A stretch of 64,000 bases of DNA from Sphingobium chlorophenolicum (GTDB taxonomy: Bacteria > Pseudomonadota > Alphaproteobacteria > Sphingomonadales > Sphingomonadaceae), in assembly GCF_000722875.1 (NCBI RefSeq), contig NZ_JFHR01000011.1:57636-121635 (forward strand). Direction: 5' to 3'. The translations under genes were made by a program, and so were the position numbers. Of this stretch, positions 34,275-42,574 are shown piece after piece; position 1 is the first letter of the stretch; each line of letters begins with the position of its first letter. The notes beneath the pieces are model-generated. The model had not been told where the DNA came from, ran no database searches, and saw only the letters and a program-made list of their open reading frames with translations.

Positions 34275-35812
34275 GGGTGTCCATGCTTTCGCGCAAGGTC
34301 AGACCGCGACACGTTCCATGGCCGATCCCAGCAATGGGCCGGCTGGGCACTGTTCACCCGTTCCGCAGGATGGATTTTGAAAGGAAAAGCATCGCGTACG
34401 GCGAAATAGGAGGCATGTGGCACGACAAAGCCAGTCTGGCGGTCCCACGCCCCCGCGAGCGAGCATTGTGGAGCCGGCGATGGTGCGAGACGGAAAACGC
34501 GGGCAATCTCGGCTGCGCCGGTCACGGAACCCAGGGCGAGAATGACGAGGAACCATGCCTTTTCCTCGCGCAGTTCCAGCCGGCCTGCCCATTCGGCAAA
34601 GGCAATGGCAATCAGCGCCAGCGGCATGATTGACGCTCGCATTTCGAAATCATTGTTCGCGCCGATTTTCCAGAGCGGCATAAGAAGCAGACAGGCCCCT
34701 GCGATCAATATTGTCGTGCGGTCGACGCCCTTGGTCCGATCGCGCAGCAGCAGCCATAGGAAGGGCACGACCTCCAGCATCATGAACAGGATATAAAGGC
34801 CGCCGTTGGGCGGAAGGGGGCCGCCGCCGACCGACCCGGCGCCTGCGGCAAGATAAAAAAGAGCCGGAAGGGCTAGTGCGAGCGCCAGCGCGCAGAAGGC
34901 GACATCGCACCAGTCCCATGAGCCGGACCGCAGCACGCTAAGACCGGCGAAAAGAGCGAATGGCAGGGCGCCGAACAGGGCGAAAGGGGACCATAGAGCC
35001 ACAAGCGGAATGCTGGCCGCAAAAAGGCCGATGGGGGCAAGGCCTTTGCGCCAGAGAAGATAGGCTAGCGCCAATGCCCAGCCCGCAAAGCCATGCTGGG
35101 GAACCCAGAAAATCTGGGTGATGTGCGAACTATATTGATAATTAGCTGCCCAGACTTCGATATGATCCCAATACGCCCAGCCGACCATCCGCTGGTGGAT
35201 GATATTGCCTAGCACGTCCAGCCCGCTGAACATGATGAAGACGACAAGCGCGATCAGCCGTGCGCGGCGCGTCTCGAAAAGCGCTGCCCCCTGCGCGAAG
35301 AGAAGGCCCAGGATCAGGCTGTTATGTGCCAGTAGTGCCCAGTCGCGGCCTAGCTGGCTCGCCCCGCCAAGCAGTGCGGGGACAAGATACATGCCGACGG
35401 GCGCGCGCAGCAATTGGGTGCGACCGTCTAGCCAATAGTCGAACGGCCAGCGATGATTGCCCATGTCGGCAAGCACGGCGTCGCGTATCTGCCAATCGGG
35501 GGTCGCATAGAAAAGCCGTCCTTCTCCGCCCAGGATCAGCAGGATGGCTGCGACAACAAAGCAGAGGATAAGAGTCCACAAATCAATCCGACGCTCGCCG
35601 GACATCAGCTTCCAACTGATAAAAGCGAGCAACAATGGCAGCAGCAGGGCGAAGGTCGCAACCAACGGCGTCGGCAGGCCCAGCAGGCCTGGCAACAGCA
35701 TGGAGTCGAGCGCGAACAACGCAACAAGCGCAGCCGTCAGCCCCCGCAAAGGAACGGATAGGGGGGGCATGCGCCGATCGTCGGATGCTGCTTGGGTCAG
35801 GCCCCGCGTCAC
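34271..35812 (-). CDS. Polytopic membrane protein, probable GT-C glycosyltransferase
   Basis: A 513-residue membrane protein with about ten hydrophobic segments. The first outer loop holds WQIRDAVLADMGNHRWPFDYWLDGRTQLLRAPVG, where the acidic residues resemble the metal/phosphate site of GT-C enzymes. It overlaps the GT2 gene upstream and the 666-residue membrane protein downstream, both by ATGA. In Gtr-type systems a third, serotype-specific membrane protein moves the sugar from undecaprenyl phosphate to the glycan; this gene or the next would fill that role. The substrate is unknown. Confidence 0.65.
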   Translation of the reverse strand: MTRGLTQAASDDRRMPPLSVPLRGLTAALVALFALDSMLLPGLLGLPTPLVATFALLLPLLLAFISWKLMSGERRIDLWTLILCFVVAAILLILGGEGRLFYATPDWQIRDAVLADMGNHRWPFDYWLDGRTQLLRAPVGMYLVPALLGGASQLGRDWALLAHNSLILGLLFAQGAALFETRRARLIALVVFIMFSGLDVLGNIIHQRMVGWAYWDHIEVWAANYQYSSHITQIFWVPQHGFAGWALALAYLLWRKGLAPIGLFAASIPLVALWSPFALFGALPFALFAGLSVLRSGSWDWCDVAFCALALALALPALFYLAAGAGSVGGGPLPPNGGLYILFMMLEVVPFLWLLLRDRTKGVDRTTILIAGACLLLMPLWKIGANNDFEMRASIMPLALIAIAFAEWAGRLELREEKAWFLVILALGSVTGAAEIARVFRLAPSPAPQCSLAGAWDRQTGFVVPHASYFAVRDAFPFKIHPAERVNSAQPAHCWDRPWNVSRSDLARKHGHP

Positions 35813-36816
35813 GCGGCCTCCGCTTTGGGCCGCTTCAGATTGTGGACCGAGACTTCGTTAGCGGCGGCATCCGCCTCCATATTGATTCGTTCCCGTTCGA
35901 CCACCAGCGGGCGTTTGCGGACCTGCGCATGGATCGAGGTCACATATTCACCCAGAATGCCCAGGAAGACGAGCTGTACGCCTGACAGGAAGAAGAGGGC
36001 GACGATCAACGTCATCGTGCCGCGCGGGGCCATGTCCGGACGGGTGAGATAGACACCCACGGAAACAACCGCGTAGAGGATGCAGAGAGCGGCCATGCCC
36101 ACCCCGGCGAAGGTGCATAGCCGCATCGGCACGTTGGTGAAGCTGAAAATGCCGTTCAGCGCCTGATCGATGAGGCGCGGCAAGTTATTCTTGGAAATGC
36201 CCGATCGCCGCGCCGCCCAGGTATAGGGGACGATGGCGCGCCGGAACCCGACCGAGGCGATGATACCGCGAATATAGGGATAATGGTCGTCATGGCTGAT
36301 GACCGCTTCCCACACTTTGCGGTCAAGCAGTTGAAATTCTCCAACATTCAGAGGTATATCAATGTCGCTGAGGCTGCGTACGGTGCGGTAGAAGATCGCG
36401 CGGCAGCTTCGCAGCGCAAGGCTTTCCTGCCGATTGACGCGGGCTCCGGCGACCACCTCCACACCGCTTTCCCACAGCTTCACGAATTCAGGTATCATCT
36501 CCGCCGGATCCTGAAGGTCGGCGGGCAGAAATACCACCACGGCATCGCCGGTCGCGGCGCGCAGTGCGTTGAAATTTGAACGGAAAGGCCCGTAGTTGCG
36601 GGCATTCAGTATCACCTTCATCGACGGATCGGCAATCGCGAGCGCGCGCAATATGTCCTGCGTGCCGTCGCTGCTGTCATTGTCGGCGAAAATATGCTCG
36701 CGGCGGTAGCCCTCCAGCGGCGCGCCGGGGGCGAAGAGGGCGGCGACCGCGGCACGGCATGCCTCGACATTGTCCGCCTCGTTGAAGCATGGCGTCACGA
36801 TGGAGATGGTCTTCAT
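35809..36816 (-). CDS. GT2 glycosyltransferase, polyprenyl-phosphate type (GtrB-like)
   Basis: A 335-residue family 2 glycosyltransferase starting MKTISIVTPCFNEADNVE. NDSSDGTQDIL and the metal-binding VFLPADLQDPAEMI are in place. Two C-terminal transmembrane segments (LCTFAGVGMAALCILYAVVSVGVYL, TLIVALFFLSGVQLVFLGILGEYV) are typical of the DPM1/GtrB/ArnC group, which transfers a sugar to undecaprenyl phosphate. Start ATG at 36816 overlaps the gtrA-like gene by ATGA; the longer open frame upstream is antisense-free shadow of gtrA. Which nucleotide sugar it uses cannot be seen; a CDP-sugar is suggested by the operon. Confidence 0.88.
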   Translation of the reverse strand: MKTISIVTPCFNEADNVEACRAAVAALFAPGAPLEGYRREHIFADNDSSDGTQDILRALAIADPSMKVILNARNYGPFRSNFNALRAATGDAVVVFLPADLQDPAEMIPEFVKLWESGVEVVAGARVNRQESLALRSCRAIFYRTVRSLSDIDIPLNVGEFQLLDRKVWEAVISHDDHYPYIRGIIASVGFRRAIVPYTWAARRSGISKNNLPRLIDQALNGIFSFTNVPMRLCTFAGVGMAALCILYAVVSVGVYLTRPDMAPRGTMTLIVALFFLSGVQLVFLGILGEYVTSIHAQVRKRPLVVERERINMEADAAANEVSVHNLKRPKAEAA

Positions 36817-37199
36817 GATGTCTTCTCCGGCGAGGCCCCGAACACGAAGCGGCGCATTGCAAGGAAGGTGAGGGTGAAAATCGGCAGGATCAGCGCCTGC
36901 GCTAGCAGAGGGCCGAGTCCCGCCCGCATGCCCAGATCCAGCAACAGCATGTTGAGGCCCAGTATGAAGGCATAAACGAGGAGGAAGGGCGGCAATCGGC
37001 GCGGATCGCGCGAACGAAACACGGCACTGGCCGTCAGGAAATTGAAGAGTATGCCAGCCACGGTGCTGACGATCAGGGCGACATGGGGTGACATGCCGAT
37101 CAGCACCAGACCTCCAAAGGTACAATAGCCGAACAGTGTATTGATCCCGCCCGCGATGAGAAAGCCGATAAACCGGCGGTCAATAGGGGGGGTGATCAT
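36813..37199 (-). CDS. GtrA family membrane protein (putative lipid-linked sugar flippase)
   Basis: A 128-residue protein with four hydrophobic helices of the GtrA/DPMS3 type (FIGFLIAGGINTLFGYCTFGGLVLIG at the N-terminus, ending LPIFTLTFLAMRRFVFG). GtrA proteins are thought to flip undecaprenyl-phosphate sugars across the inner membrane. It sits between the SDR reductase gene and the GT2 gene and overlaps both by ATGA, a typical Gtr module arrangement. Confidence 0.88.
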   Translation of the reverse strand: MITPPIDRRFIGFLIAGGINTLFGYCTFGGLVLIGMSPHVALIVSTVAGILFNFLTASAVFRSRDPRRLPPFLLVYAFILGLNMLLLDLGMRAGLGPLLAQALILPIFTLTFLAMRRFVFGASPEKTS

Positions 37200-38110
37200 G
37201 CGGCCTGTCTCAACGCGTCGACCACAGTGACGAGGCCCTCCTCAACGGCGATGTGGGGCATCCAGCCCGTCGCATCGGTCAGGCGGCTGCAATCGCCCTC
37301 CAGATGCATGATTTGGTCGGGGCCGAAGGGAATGTCGCCGAAGCGAAGGGCAAGGCCTGGGCAGGCCAAGTCGCGGATGCGCTCGACAATCGAACGCACG
37401 GTAACGGAGCGACCGCTCGACAGGTTGAAGACGCCATTTGCGCCGTCTGTCAGGGCAGCAGCCAATATGCCCTGCGCGCAGTCGGCAATGTGCAGATAGT
37501 CCCATTTCTGGGTTCCAGGGCTGGTGCGCGGTGGTCGACCGGCTATGATCTGCGCCGCGACAGAGGGGATCAGCCAGTTGGGATTGTCCCCCGGACCATA
37601 AGGCGAAAAGAGCCGAAGCCAGGCAAAGCCGATCCCCGCCTCGGTCGCGCGCTGGCGCGTCAGGTGACAGGCGGACAGCTTGGCCGCACCATAGAGAAGG
37701 AAGGGCTCCGTCGCGGCGCTTTCGTCTATGCGGCGGTCATGGCGGCCATATTCGGCTTGGCTGCCGATGCCGATAAAGCGGCTTGCGCCCTGAGCAATGG
37801 CTTCGTCGAGCAGCGCGACGGTGGTGCGGATATTTTCTAGCTGGATGTCGCCTGCGCGGCCGGGGCCGCCTACGCCCTCCCAGGCGGAATGGATGACGAT
37901 GTCGGGGCGGACCTCTGTCAGCACGGCGCGCACCGCCGCTCTGTCAGCCAGATCCCCGACAGCGACTGTACAGCGGTCCGCCAGCGCTACCACCCGCGCC
38001 CCCGCCGGGTTGCGCACTAATATGGTGACCTGATGCCCCTGCCGCGCCGCCAGATCCGCCACCGCCGCGCCCACGAACCCGCCCGCTCCGGTGATGAGGA
38101 TGCGGTTCAT
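37196..38110 (-). CDS. NAD-dependent sugar epimerase/reductase (extended SDR)
   Basis: A 304-residue extended short-chain dehydrogenase. The nucleotide-binding loop is TGAGGFVG near the N-terminus, and the catalytic tyrosine/lysine are in LYGAAKLSACH. It resembles the reductases that act last in CDP-dideoxysugar and related pathways (abequose or paratose synthase group). It directly follows the CDP-glucose dehydratase gene and precedes gtrA. I infer that it reduces a CDP-4-keto or branched keto sugar; the exact product cannot be read from sequence. Confidence 0.8.
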   Translation of the reverse strand: MNRILITGAGGFVGAAVADLAARQGHQVTILVRNPAGARVVALADRCTVAVGDLADRAAVRAVLTEVRPDIVIHSAWEGVGGPGRAGDIQLENIRTTVALLDEAIAQGASRFIGIGSQAEYGRHDRRIDESAATEPFLLYGAAKLSACHLTRQRATEAGIGFAWLRLFSPYGPGDNPNWLIPSVAAQIIAGRPPRTSPGTQKWDYLHIADCAQGILAAALTDGANGVFNLSSGRSVTVRSIVERIRDLACPGLALRFGDIPFGPDQIMHLEGDCSRLTDATGWMPHIAVEEGLVTVVDALRQAA

Positions 38111-39201
38111 GCTGGCACCATGGCGAGAAAATCGCCCGCCTGCGCGCGAGTGGCCGCTCGCTTGTCGGTGGCGCGGTACCAGTCGGCGGTCAGCGCCAGA
38201 GCGCGGTCGAGTGACAGGCGTGGACGCCAGCCAAGTGCCTCGGCAGCGGCTGAAGAGTCGAGCGTCAGCATGGCCGCCTCATGCGGGTGATCGCCGGGCT
38301 GCCGCGTCCAGGGCCGGGTCGCGCCCATATGCCGGCCGAGCATATCGATGACCTGGCATACACTCGCCATATCAGCCGGGGCAGGACCGAAATTCCAGCC
38401 GCGCGCGAAGCGGGACGGGTCGTTGGCAAGCGCTTGTGCAAGCAGCAGATAGCCAGTCAGCGGTTCCAGCACATGCTGCCAGGGCCGCACGGCGTCAGGA
38501 TTGCGGATTTCCAGCGCGCGCTTTTCGGACAAGGCGCGGATCGCGTCGGGCACCAGCCGATCGGTGGACCAGTCTCCCCCGCCAATGACATTGCCTGCCC
38601 TTGCCGTCGCAAGGCCGATGCCGCGTTCGCCGAGGAAGCTGTCGCGCCAGCAGGCGCTTACCAGTTCGGCGCAGGCCTTGCTGCTGGAATATGGATCATG
38701 GCCGCCAAGAGGGGCATCTTCGCGATAACCCTCCGCGCGGCCATCATTGGCATAGCATTTGTCGGTGGTAACTGAGACGATCGTGCTTACCGAATGGGTA
38801 TTGCGGCATGCTTCCAGCACATGGGCAGTGCCCAGCACATTGGTGCGATAGGTCGCCAGCGGATCGGCATAGGAAGCGCGTACCAGCGGCTGCGCGGCAA
38901 GGTGCAGGACGATTTCGGGTTTTGCCTGAGCGAAGATCGCTTCGACAGCGGCAGCGTCCCCTATGTCCGCGACATGGTGATCGCATAGCGACCCGCCCCC
39001 GATCATGTCGAACATGGAAGGCACCGTCTCGGGCGGGAGCGCCAGGCCCGTCACCCGCGCGCCCAGCGCGTCGAGCAGCACAAGAAGCCAGCTTCCCTTA
39101 AAGCCGGTGTGACCCGTCACCAGTACGCGCCGCCCAGCCCAAAAGGCAGGATCGGGCAGAGGTACGGACCCGTTACGGCCCACTAATGCCAGCTTTTCCA
39201 T
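38107..39201 (-). CDS. rfbG: CDP-glucose 4,6-dehydratase
   Basis: A 364-residue extended SDR of the RfbG group, making CDP-4-keto-6-deoxyglucose. LVTGHTGFKGSWL is the cofactor loop, HLAAQPLVRASYADP a family signature, and VTTDKCY and DPYSSSKACAEL hold the catalytic Thr-Asp and Tyr-Lys. RAGNVIGGGDWSTDRLVPD is also typical. Start ATG at 39201 after GGAGGCACC; it overlaps the end of rfbF by 19 bases. Its substrate would come from RfbF next door. Confidence 0.94.
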   Translation of the reverse strand: MEKLALVGRNGSVPLPDPAFWAGRRVLVTGHTGFKGSWLLVLLDALGARVTGLALPPETVPSMFDMIGGGSLCDHHVADIGDAAAVEAIFAQAKPEIVLHLAAQPLVRASYADPLATYRTNVLGTAHVLEACRNTHSVSTIVSVTTDKCYANDGRAEGYREDAPLGGHDPYSSSKACAELVSACWRDSFLGERGIGLATARAGNVIGGGDWSTDRLVPDAIRALSEKRALEIRNPDAVRPWQHVLEPLTGYLLLAQALANDPSRFARGWNFGPAPADMASVCQVIDMLGRHMGATRPWTRQPGDHPHEAAMLTLDSSAAAEALGWRPRLSLDRALALTADWYRATDKRAATRAQAGDFLAMVPA

Positions 39202-39959
39202 GGTGCCTCCTGGCGTTCCCACATGCTTTCCAGCATCTGCCGGTCGCGCAGAGTGTCCATTGGCTGCCAGAAGCCGTCATGGAAGAAGGAGCGTAATTCG
39301 CCGTCCGAAGCCAAGCCCTCCAGCGGCTCCCGCTCCCATATGCAAGCATCGGAATTACCAAGGTAATTGCCGATCGAGCGGTTGAGGACGAAGAAGCCGC
39401 CATTGATCCAGCCCCCTTCCTCGACCGGCTTTTCGGCAAAGGCGGCAACGCGGTCGCCATCAAGGTCGAGCTGGCCGTAGCGGCTTGCTGGACGCACTGC
39501 CGTCACGGTCGCCTTGCGGCCATGGGAGCGATGGAAATCGATCGCGGCGCTGACATTGAGGTCGCTGACGCCGTCGCCATAGGTCAGACAGAAATCTTCA
39601 TCCTCGCCCAGATATTGCATCGCCTGACGCAGGCGGCCGCCGGTCATCGTTTCCGCGCCGGTGTCGATCAGGGAAATTTTCCAATCCTCGCAGGCATTGC
39701 GATGTACATCCATCGTGCCGCGTCGCAGGTCGATCGTCACGTCGGACATGTGCAGTGCGTAATTGAAGAAGTATTCCTTGATCATATAGCCCTTGTATCC
39801 AAGGCAGACGATGAACTCATCGACGCCATGCTGGGCATAGATTTTCATGATATGCCACAGGATCGGCTTGCCGCCGATTTCCACCATGGGCTTGGGCCGG
39901 ACCGAGGTTTCTTCGGCAAGTCGGGTGCCGAGGCCCCCTGCAAGGATGATCGCTTTCAT
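39183..39959 (-). CDS. rfbF: Glucose-1-phosphate cytidylyltransferase
   Basis: RfbF, 258 residues (family about 257), forms CDP-glucose from CTP and glucose-1-phosphate. The N-terminal KAIILAGGLGTRLAEETSVRPKPMVEIGGKPILWHIM is the diagnostic nucleotidyl-transfer signature of this group. GYKGYMIKEYFFNY and TYGDGVSDLN (metal-binding Asp) follow. It starts the CDP-sugar pathway of the operon together with rfbG. Confidence 0.95.
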   Translation of the reverse strand: MKAIILAGGLGTRLAEETSVRPKPMVEIGGKPILWHIMKIYAQHGVDEFIVCLGYKGYMIKEYFFNYALHMSDVTIDLRRGTMDVHRNACEDWKISLIDTGAETMTGGRLRQAMQYLGEDEDFCLTYGDGVSDLNVSAAIDFHRSHGRKATVTAVRPASRYGQLDLDGDRVAAFAEKPVEEGGWINGGFFVLNRSIGNYLGNSDACIWEREPLEGLASDGELRSFFHDGFWQPMDTLRDRQMLESMWERQEAPWKSWH

Positions 39960-39996
39960 AGGTCATATCCTATGGACAGGCATGGTAAAAAAAGCG

Positions 39997-40860
39997 TTAG
40001 GAGGTGAGTCCTCCAATGCGGTTGAGCGTCGCTTGGTCTGCGACCATGTCGCAAATTTCAGGAGATAACGCGATGGGCTCGATGCATGCGGCGGCAGGTG
40101 TTCCCGCGACAGCCTCCGTCAGCCACGATCCGAAACCGCCGTCGGCGAGATGATCCTCCAGCGTCGTCACCCGCTCGTGCCGGGCGAGTTGCACAGATTG
40201 TTCGGCCTTGGCCGCCATGCTCCATAGCGGCAACGACCAGACGGCCCGGCCTGCTGCGCGAGCGATGGCCGCGCCCAGCGCGGCGCCGGTCGACAGCATG
40301 ATCGCTTCGTCCCGCCCGTCGCGGACAGGCACCCAACGGCCCGGCGCGACATCGGGCATGCTTTCATGAAATCGCGGCTCGCCCGCTTTGCCGAGGCGCA
40401 GATAGGAAGGGCCGGGATTTGCTACCAGCCATCTCAGGCAGGCCCGCGTTTCCAGCGGATCGCCGGGGGCGGCGATGATCATGTGGGGCATGGCGCGCAT
40501 CAATGCGTAATCCTGCACCGCATGATGCGAATAGCCAAGCGCGCCATAGGCGACGCCGCCGCCCACCGCGACCACGGTCACGGGCAGCCGGTGATGGTCG
40601 ATATCGTTCCGAATCTGCTCGGCGCAGCGGAAGGTCGGGAAATTGGCGATGGAATAAGTGAAGACATGATAGCCCTCACTCGCCATTCCTGCGGCCAGGC
40701 CCGTCATGTTCTGCTCCGCGACTCCTGCATTGATGAAGCGATCGGGGAAGCGGTCGGCAAATTCCTCGACCACGCTATAGCCAAGGTCGCCGACGATCAG
40801 GGCGATATTGTCATGGGTCGCGGCGAGCGCGGTCAGCTCCTCTATGAAAGCATTACGCAT
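39997..40860 (-). CDS. Transketolase-like protein, C-terminal subunit
   Basis: A 287-residue protein corresponding to the pyrimidine-binding and C-terminal domains of transketolase. NAGVAEQNMTGLAAGMASEGYHVFTYSIANFPTFRCAEQIRND contains the catalytic Glu (AEQN) and the thiamine pyrimidine pocket. GALGYSHHAVQDYALMRAMPHM is also typical. It overlaps the N-terminal subunit gene by 8 bases; the two halves would form one thiamine diphosphate enzyme. Split pairs of this kind occur in sugar biosynthesis loci and differ from the housekeeping enzyme. A role in two-carbon transfer to a nucleotide sugar is inferred. Confidence 0.88.
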   Translation of the reverse strand: MRNAFIEELTALAATHDNIALIVGDLGYSVVEEFADRFPDRFINAGVAEQNMTGLAAGMASEGYHVFTYSIANFPTFRCAEQIRNDIDHHRLPVTVVAVGGGVAYGALGYSHHAVQDYALMRAMPHMIIAAPGDPLETRACLRWLVANPGPSYLRLGKAGEPRFHESMPDVAPGRWVPVRDGRDEAIMLSTGAALGAAIARAAGRAVWSLPLWSMAAKAEQSVQLARHERVTTLEDHLADGGFGSWLTEAVAGTPAAACIEPIALSPEICDMVADQATLNRIGGLTS

Positions 40861-41701
40861 CGCTATTTGCCCCCGCGATTTCTGCCAGGGCGACTTCTAG
40901 CAGTTCCGGAGTGGGATTGCGATAATGCCATTCCACCTTGTTCTCCATAAAGCTGACGCCCTTCCCCTTGATCGTATGGGCGATCAGCATCATCGGCTTG
41001 CCTGCCTCCCAGGGCGCGCCTTCCAGCGCATCGGCAAGGGCCCCATGATCGTGACCGTCCACCTCGCGCACGGCCCAGCCAAAGGCTTCGAACTTGGAAT
41101 GCAGCGGCTCCAGCCTCAGCGTTTCATCCACAGTCTTGAGGCTCTGGAGCTTGTTATAGTCGAGGATGCAGATGAGATTATCGAGGTTGTGATGGGCAGC
41201 GAACAGCGCCGCTTCCCAGTTGCTGCCTTCCCCCCATTCGCCGTCACTGGTGAGCACGACGGTGCGCCAGCTTGCCTCGCGCCGCTTTCCCGCCAAGGCC
41301 TTGCCGGTGCCGAAGGGAAGTCCATGGCCCAATGCTCCGGTCGAAAATTCCGCGCCAGGCACCTTGTGGCTGATATGCGCCATCAATATCGAACCGTTGA
41401 CGCCATAGGTCTCCAGCGAGGCCCGTTCGATGAACCGCGTCTCAGCAAGTGCAGCATAGACAGCGACGCAGGCATGACCCTTTGACAGGATGAAGCGGTC
41501 CCGCTCCGGATGACGAGGGGCGTCGGGATCGACGCGCAGCGCCCGGCCGTAAAGCACTGCCATGATATCTGCGATCGACAGCGCCGAGCCGACATGCGAG
41601 GCCTTGGCGCGCGTGACCATGCGCAGAGCCTGCTCCCGTATGCGTTGGGCCAATAGGTAAGTGTCCTGCGGCTTGGCCGCGACAAAGGGCGCTTCTCTCA
41701 T
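40853..41701 (-). CDS. Transketolase-like protein, N-terminal subunit
   Basis: A 282-residue protein with the diphosphate-binding domain of transketolase. GSALSIADIMAVLYGRAL, ILSKGHACVAVYAALAE and TGALGHGLPFGTGKALAGK are family motifs. The thiamine diphosphate motif reads SDGEWGEGSNWEAALFAAHHNLDNLICILDYNKLQ, with Ser where GDG has its first Gly. Start ATG at 41701; a TTG at 41743 is possible. It is the first gene of the nine-gene leftward operon, so the pathway to the unusual sugar begins here. The C-terminal half is encoded by the next gene. Confidence 0.88.
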   Translation of the reverse strand: MREAPFVAAKPQDTYLLAQRIREQALRMVTRAKASHVGSALSIADIMAVLYGRALRVDPDAPRHPERDRFILSKGHACVAVYAALAETRFIERASLETYGVNGSILMAHISHKVPGAEFSTGALGHGLPFGTGKALAGKRREASWRTVVLTSDGEWGEGSNWEAALFAAHHNLDNLICILDYNKLQSLKTVDETLRLEPLHSKFEAFGWAVREVDGHDHGALADALEGAPWEAGKPMMLIAHTIKGKGVSFMENKVEWHYRNPTPELLEVALAEIAGANSDA

Positions 41702-41814
41702 GTCCGCAAATTCATCAAATATAGTTAAGATTTGTTCAACCAAAGAGCGTTACGGTATCCATCAAGTAGAAGGATCGGTCATTTGCACCGGTGCCGGCAA
41801 GAGGGTTTTATTTC

Positions 41815-42574
41815 ATGGCTGCACCAACCCATACCGGCGTCGAACATTTCAAACCCATCCCCCTGCGGGTCGGCTCATCCCTGCCATCCCGCGTCGCCTT
41901 CGCATTGCGCCGTTTCGTCGATCTGCAATTGGGAACAATCTGGACTTTCCTTGGGCCTCGCCTTGCCGATCTACATGGTGATCTGTTGGACGTCGGGTGC
42001 GGGGAAATGCCATATCGCAGCTTCTTGCCTGAAGCGGTGCGCTACACCGGAATCGACGTGCCGCAAGCGGGTGCGTTCGATATGCAGGGCAATGCCGAAA
42101 TCCTCGCCTTCGATGGCCTTTACATTCCCTTTCCGGACGCGACTTTCGACGCGATACTCTGCACCGAGGTGCTGGAACATTCTCCCGAACCGATGGCTCT
42201 GATTGCGGAAATGCATCGCGTGCTGAAACCGGGGGGGGAAGCTGATTGCCACGGTGCCTTTTTCCGCCCGTGTTCATTATGCCCCCTATGACTTTCACCG
42301 TTTCACCAAATTTGCGCTATATCGCATGTTCGGGTTGTTCACAGGCACCCATATCGAGGAGCGTGGCAATGACATTGCCGTCATTGCGAATAAGTTGATC
42401 GTCGTTGCGCTTCGTCTGGCGAAGCCGTCACGCTTCAGCGTTTTGAAATGGGCCTCGCTGCTATTGCTGCTGCCGTTTGTCCTCCTCTTTTTGCTTCTGG
42501 CGCATTTCAGCTTGGCTTTGGGTCTTGGATCGAAGGACGATAGCCTGGGTTACGCCATCACGGCCACGAAATAG
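41815..42574 (+). pseudogene. SAM-dependent methyltransferase, frameshifted at a G8 tract
   Basis: Two overlapping frames together encode one class I methyltransferase of about 250 residues. The first frame (ATG 41815) holds LLDVGCGEMPYRSFLPEAVRYTGIDVP, the SAM loop, and ALIAEMHRVLKPGG. The second continues with KLIATVPFSARVHYAPYDFHRFTKFALYRMFGLF and a C-terminal hydrophobic helix (LLLLPFVLLFLLLAHFSLALGLG). The break is at eight consecutive G (42231-42238); seven would restore KPGGKLIATV. Either a sequencing error, a true pseudogene or a phase-variable switch is possible. It is divergent from the transketolase operon. Confidence 0.8.
42231..42238 (+). repeat. Homopolymeric G8 tract in methyltransferase gene
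   Basis: Eight G in a row inside the reading frame of the methyltransferase. Removing one restores the protein. G tracts of this length are known to slip during replication in phase-variable surface genes of other bacteria. Confidence 0.6.
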
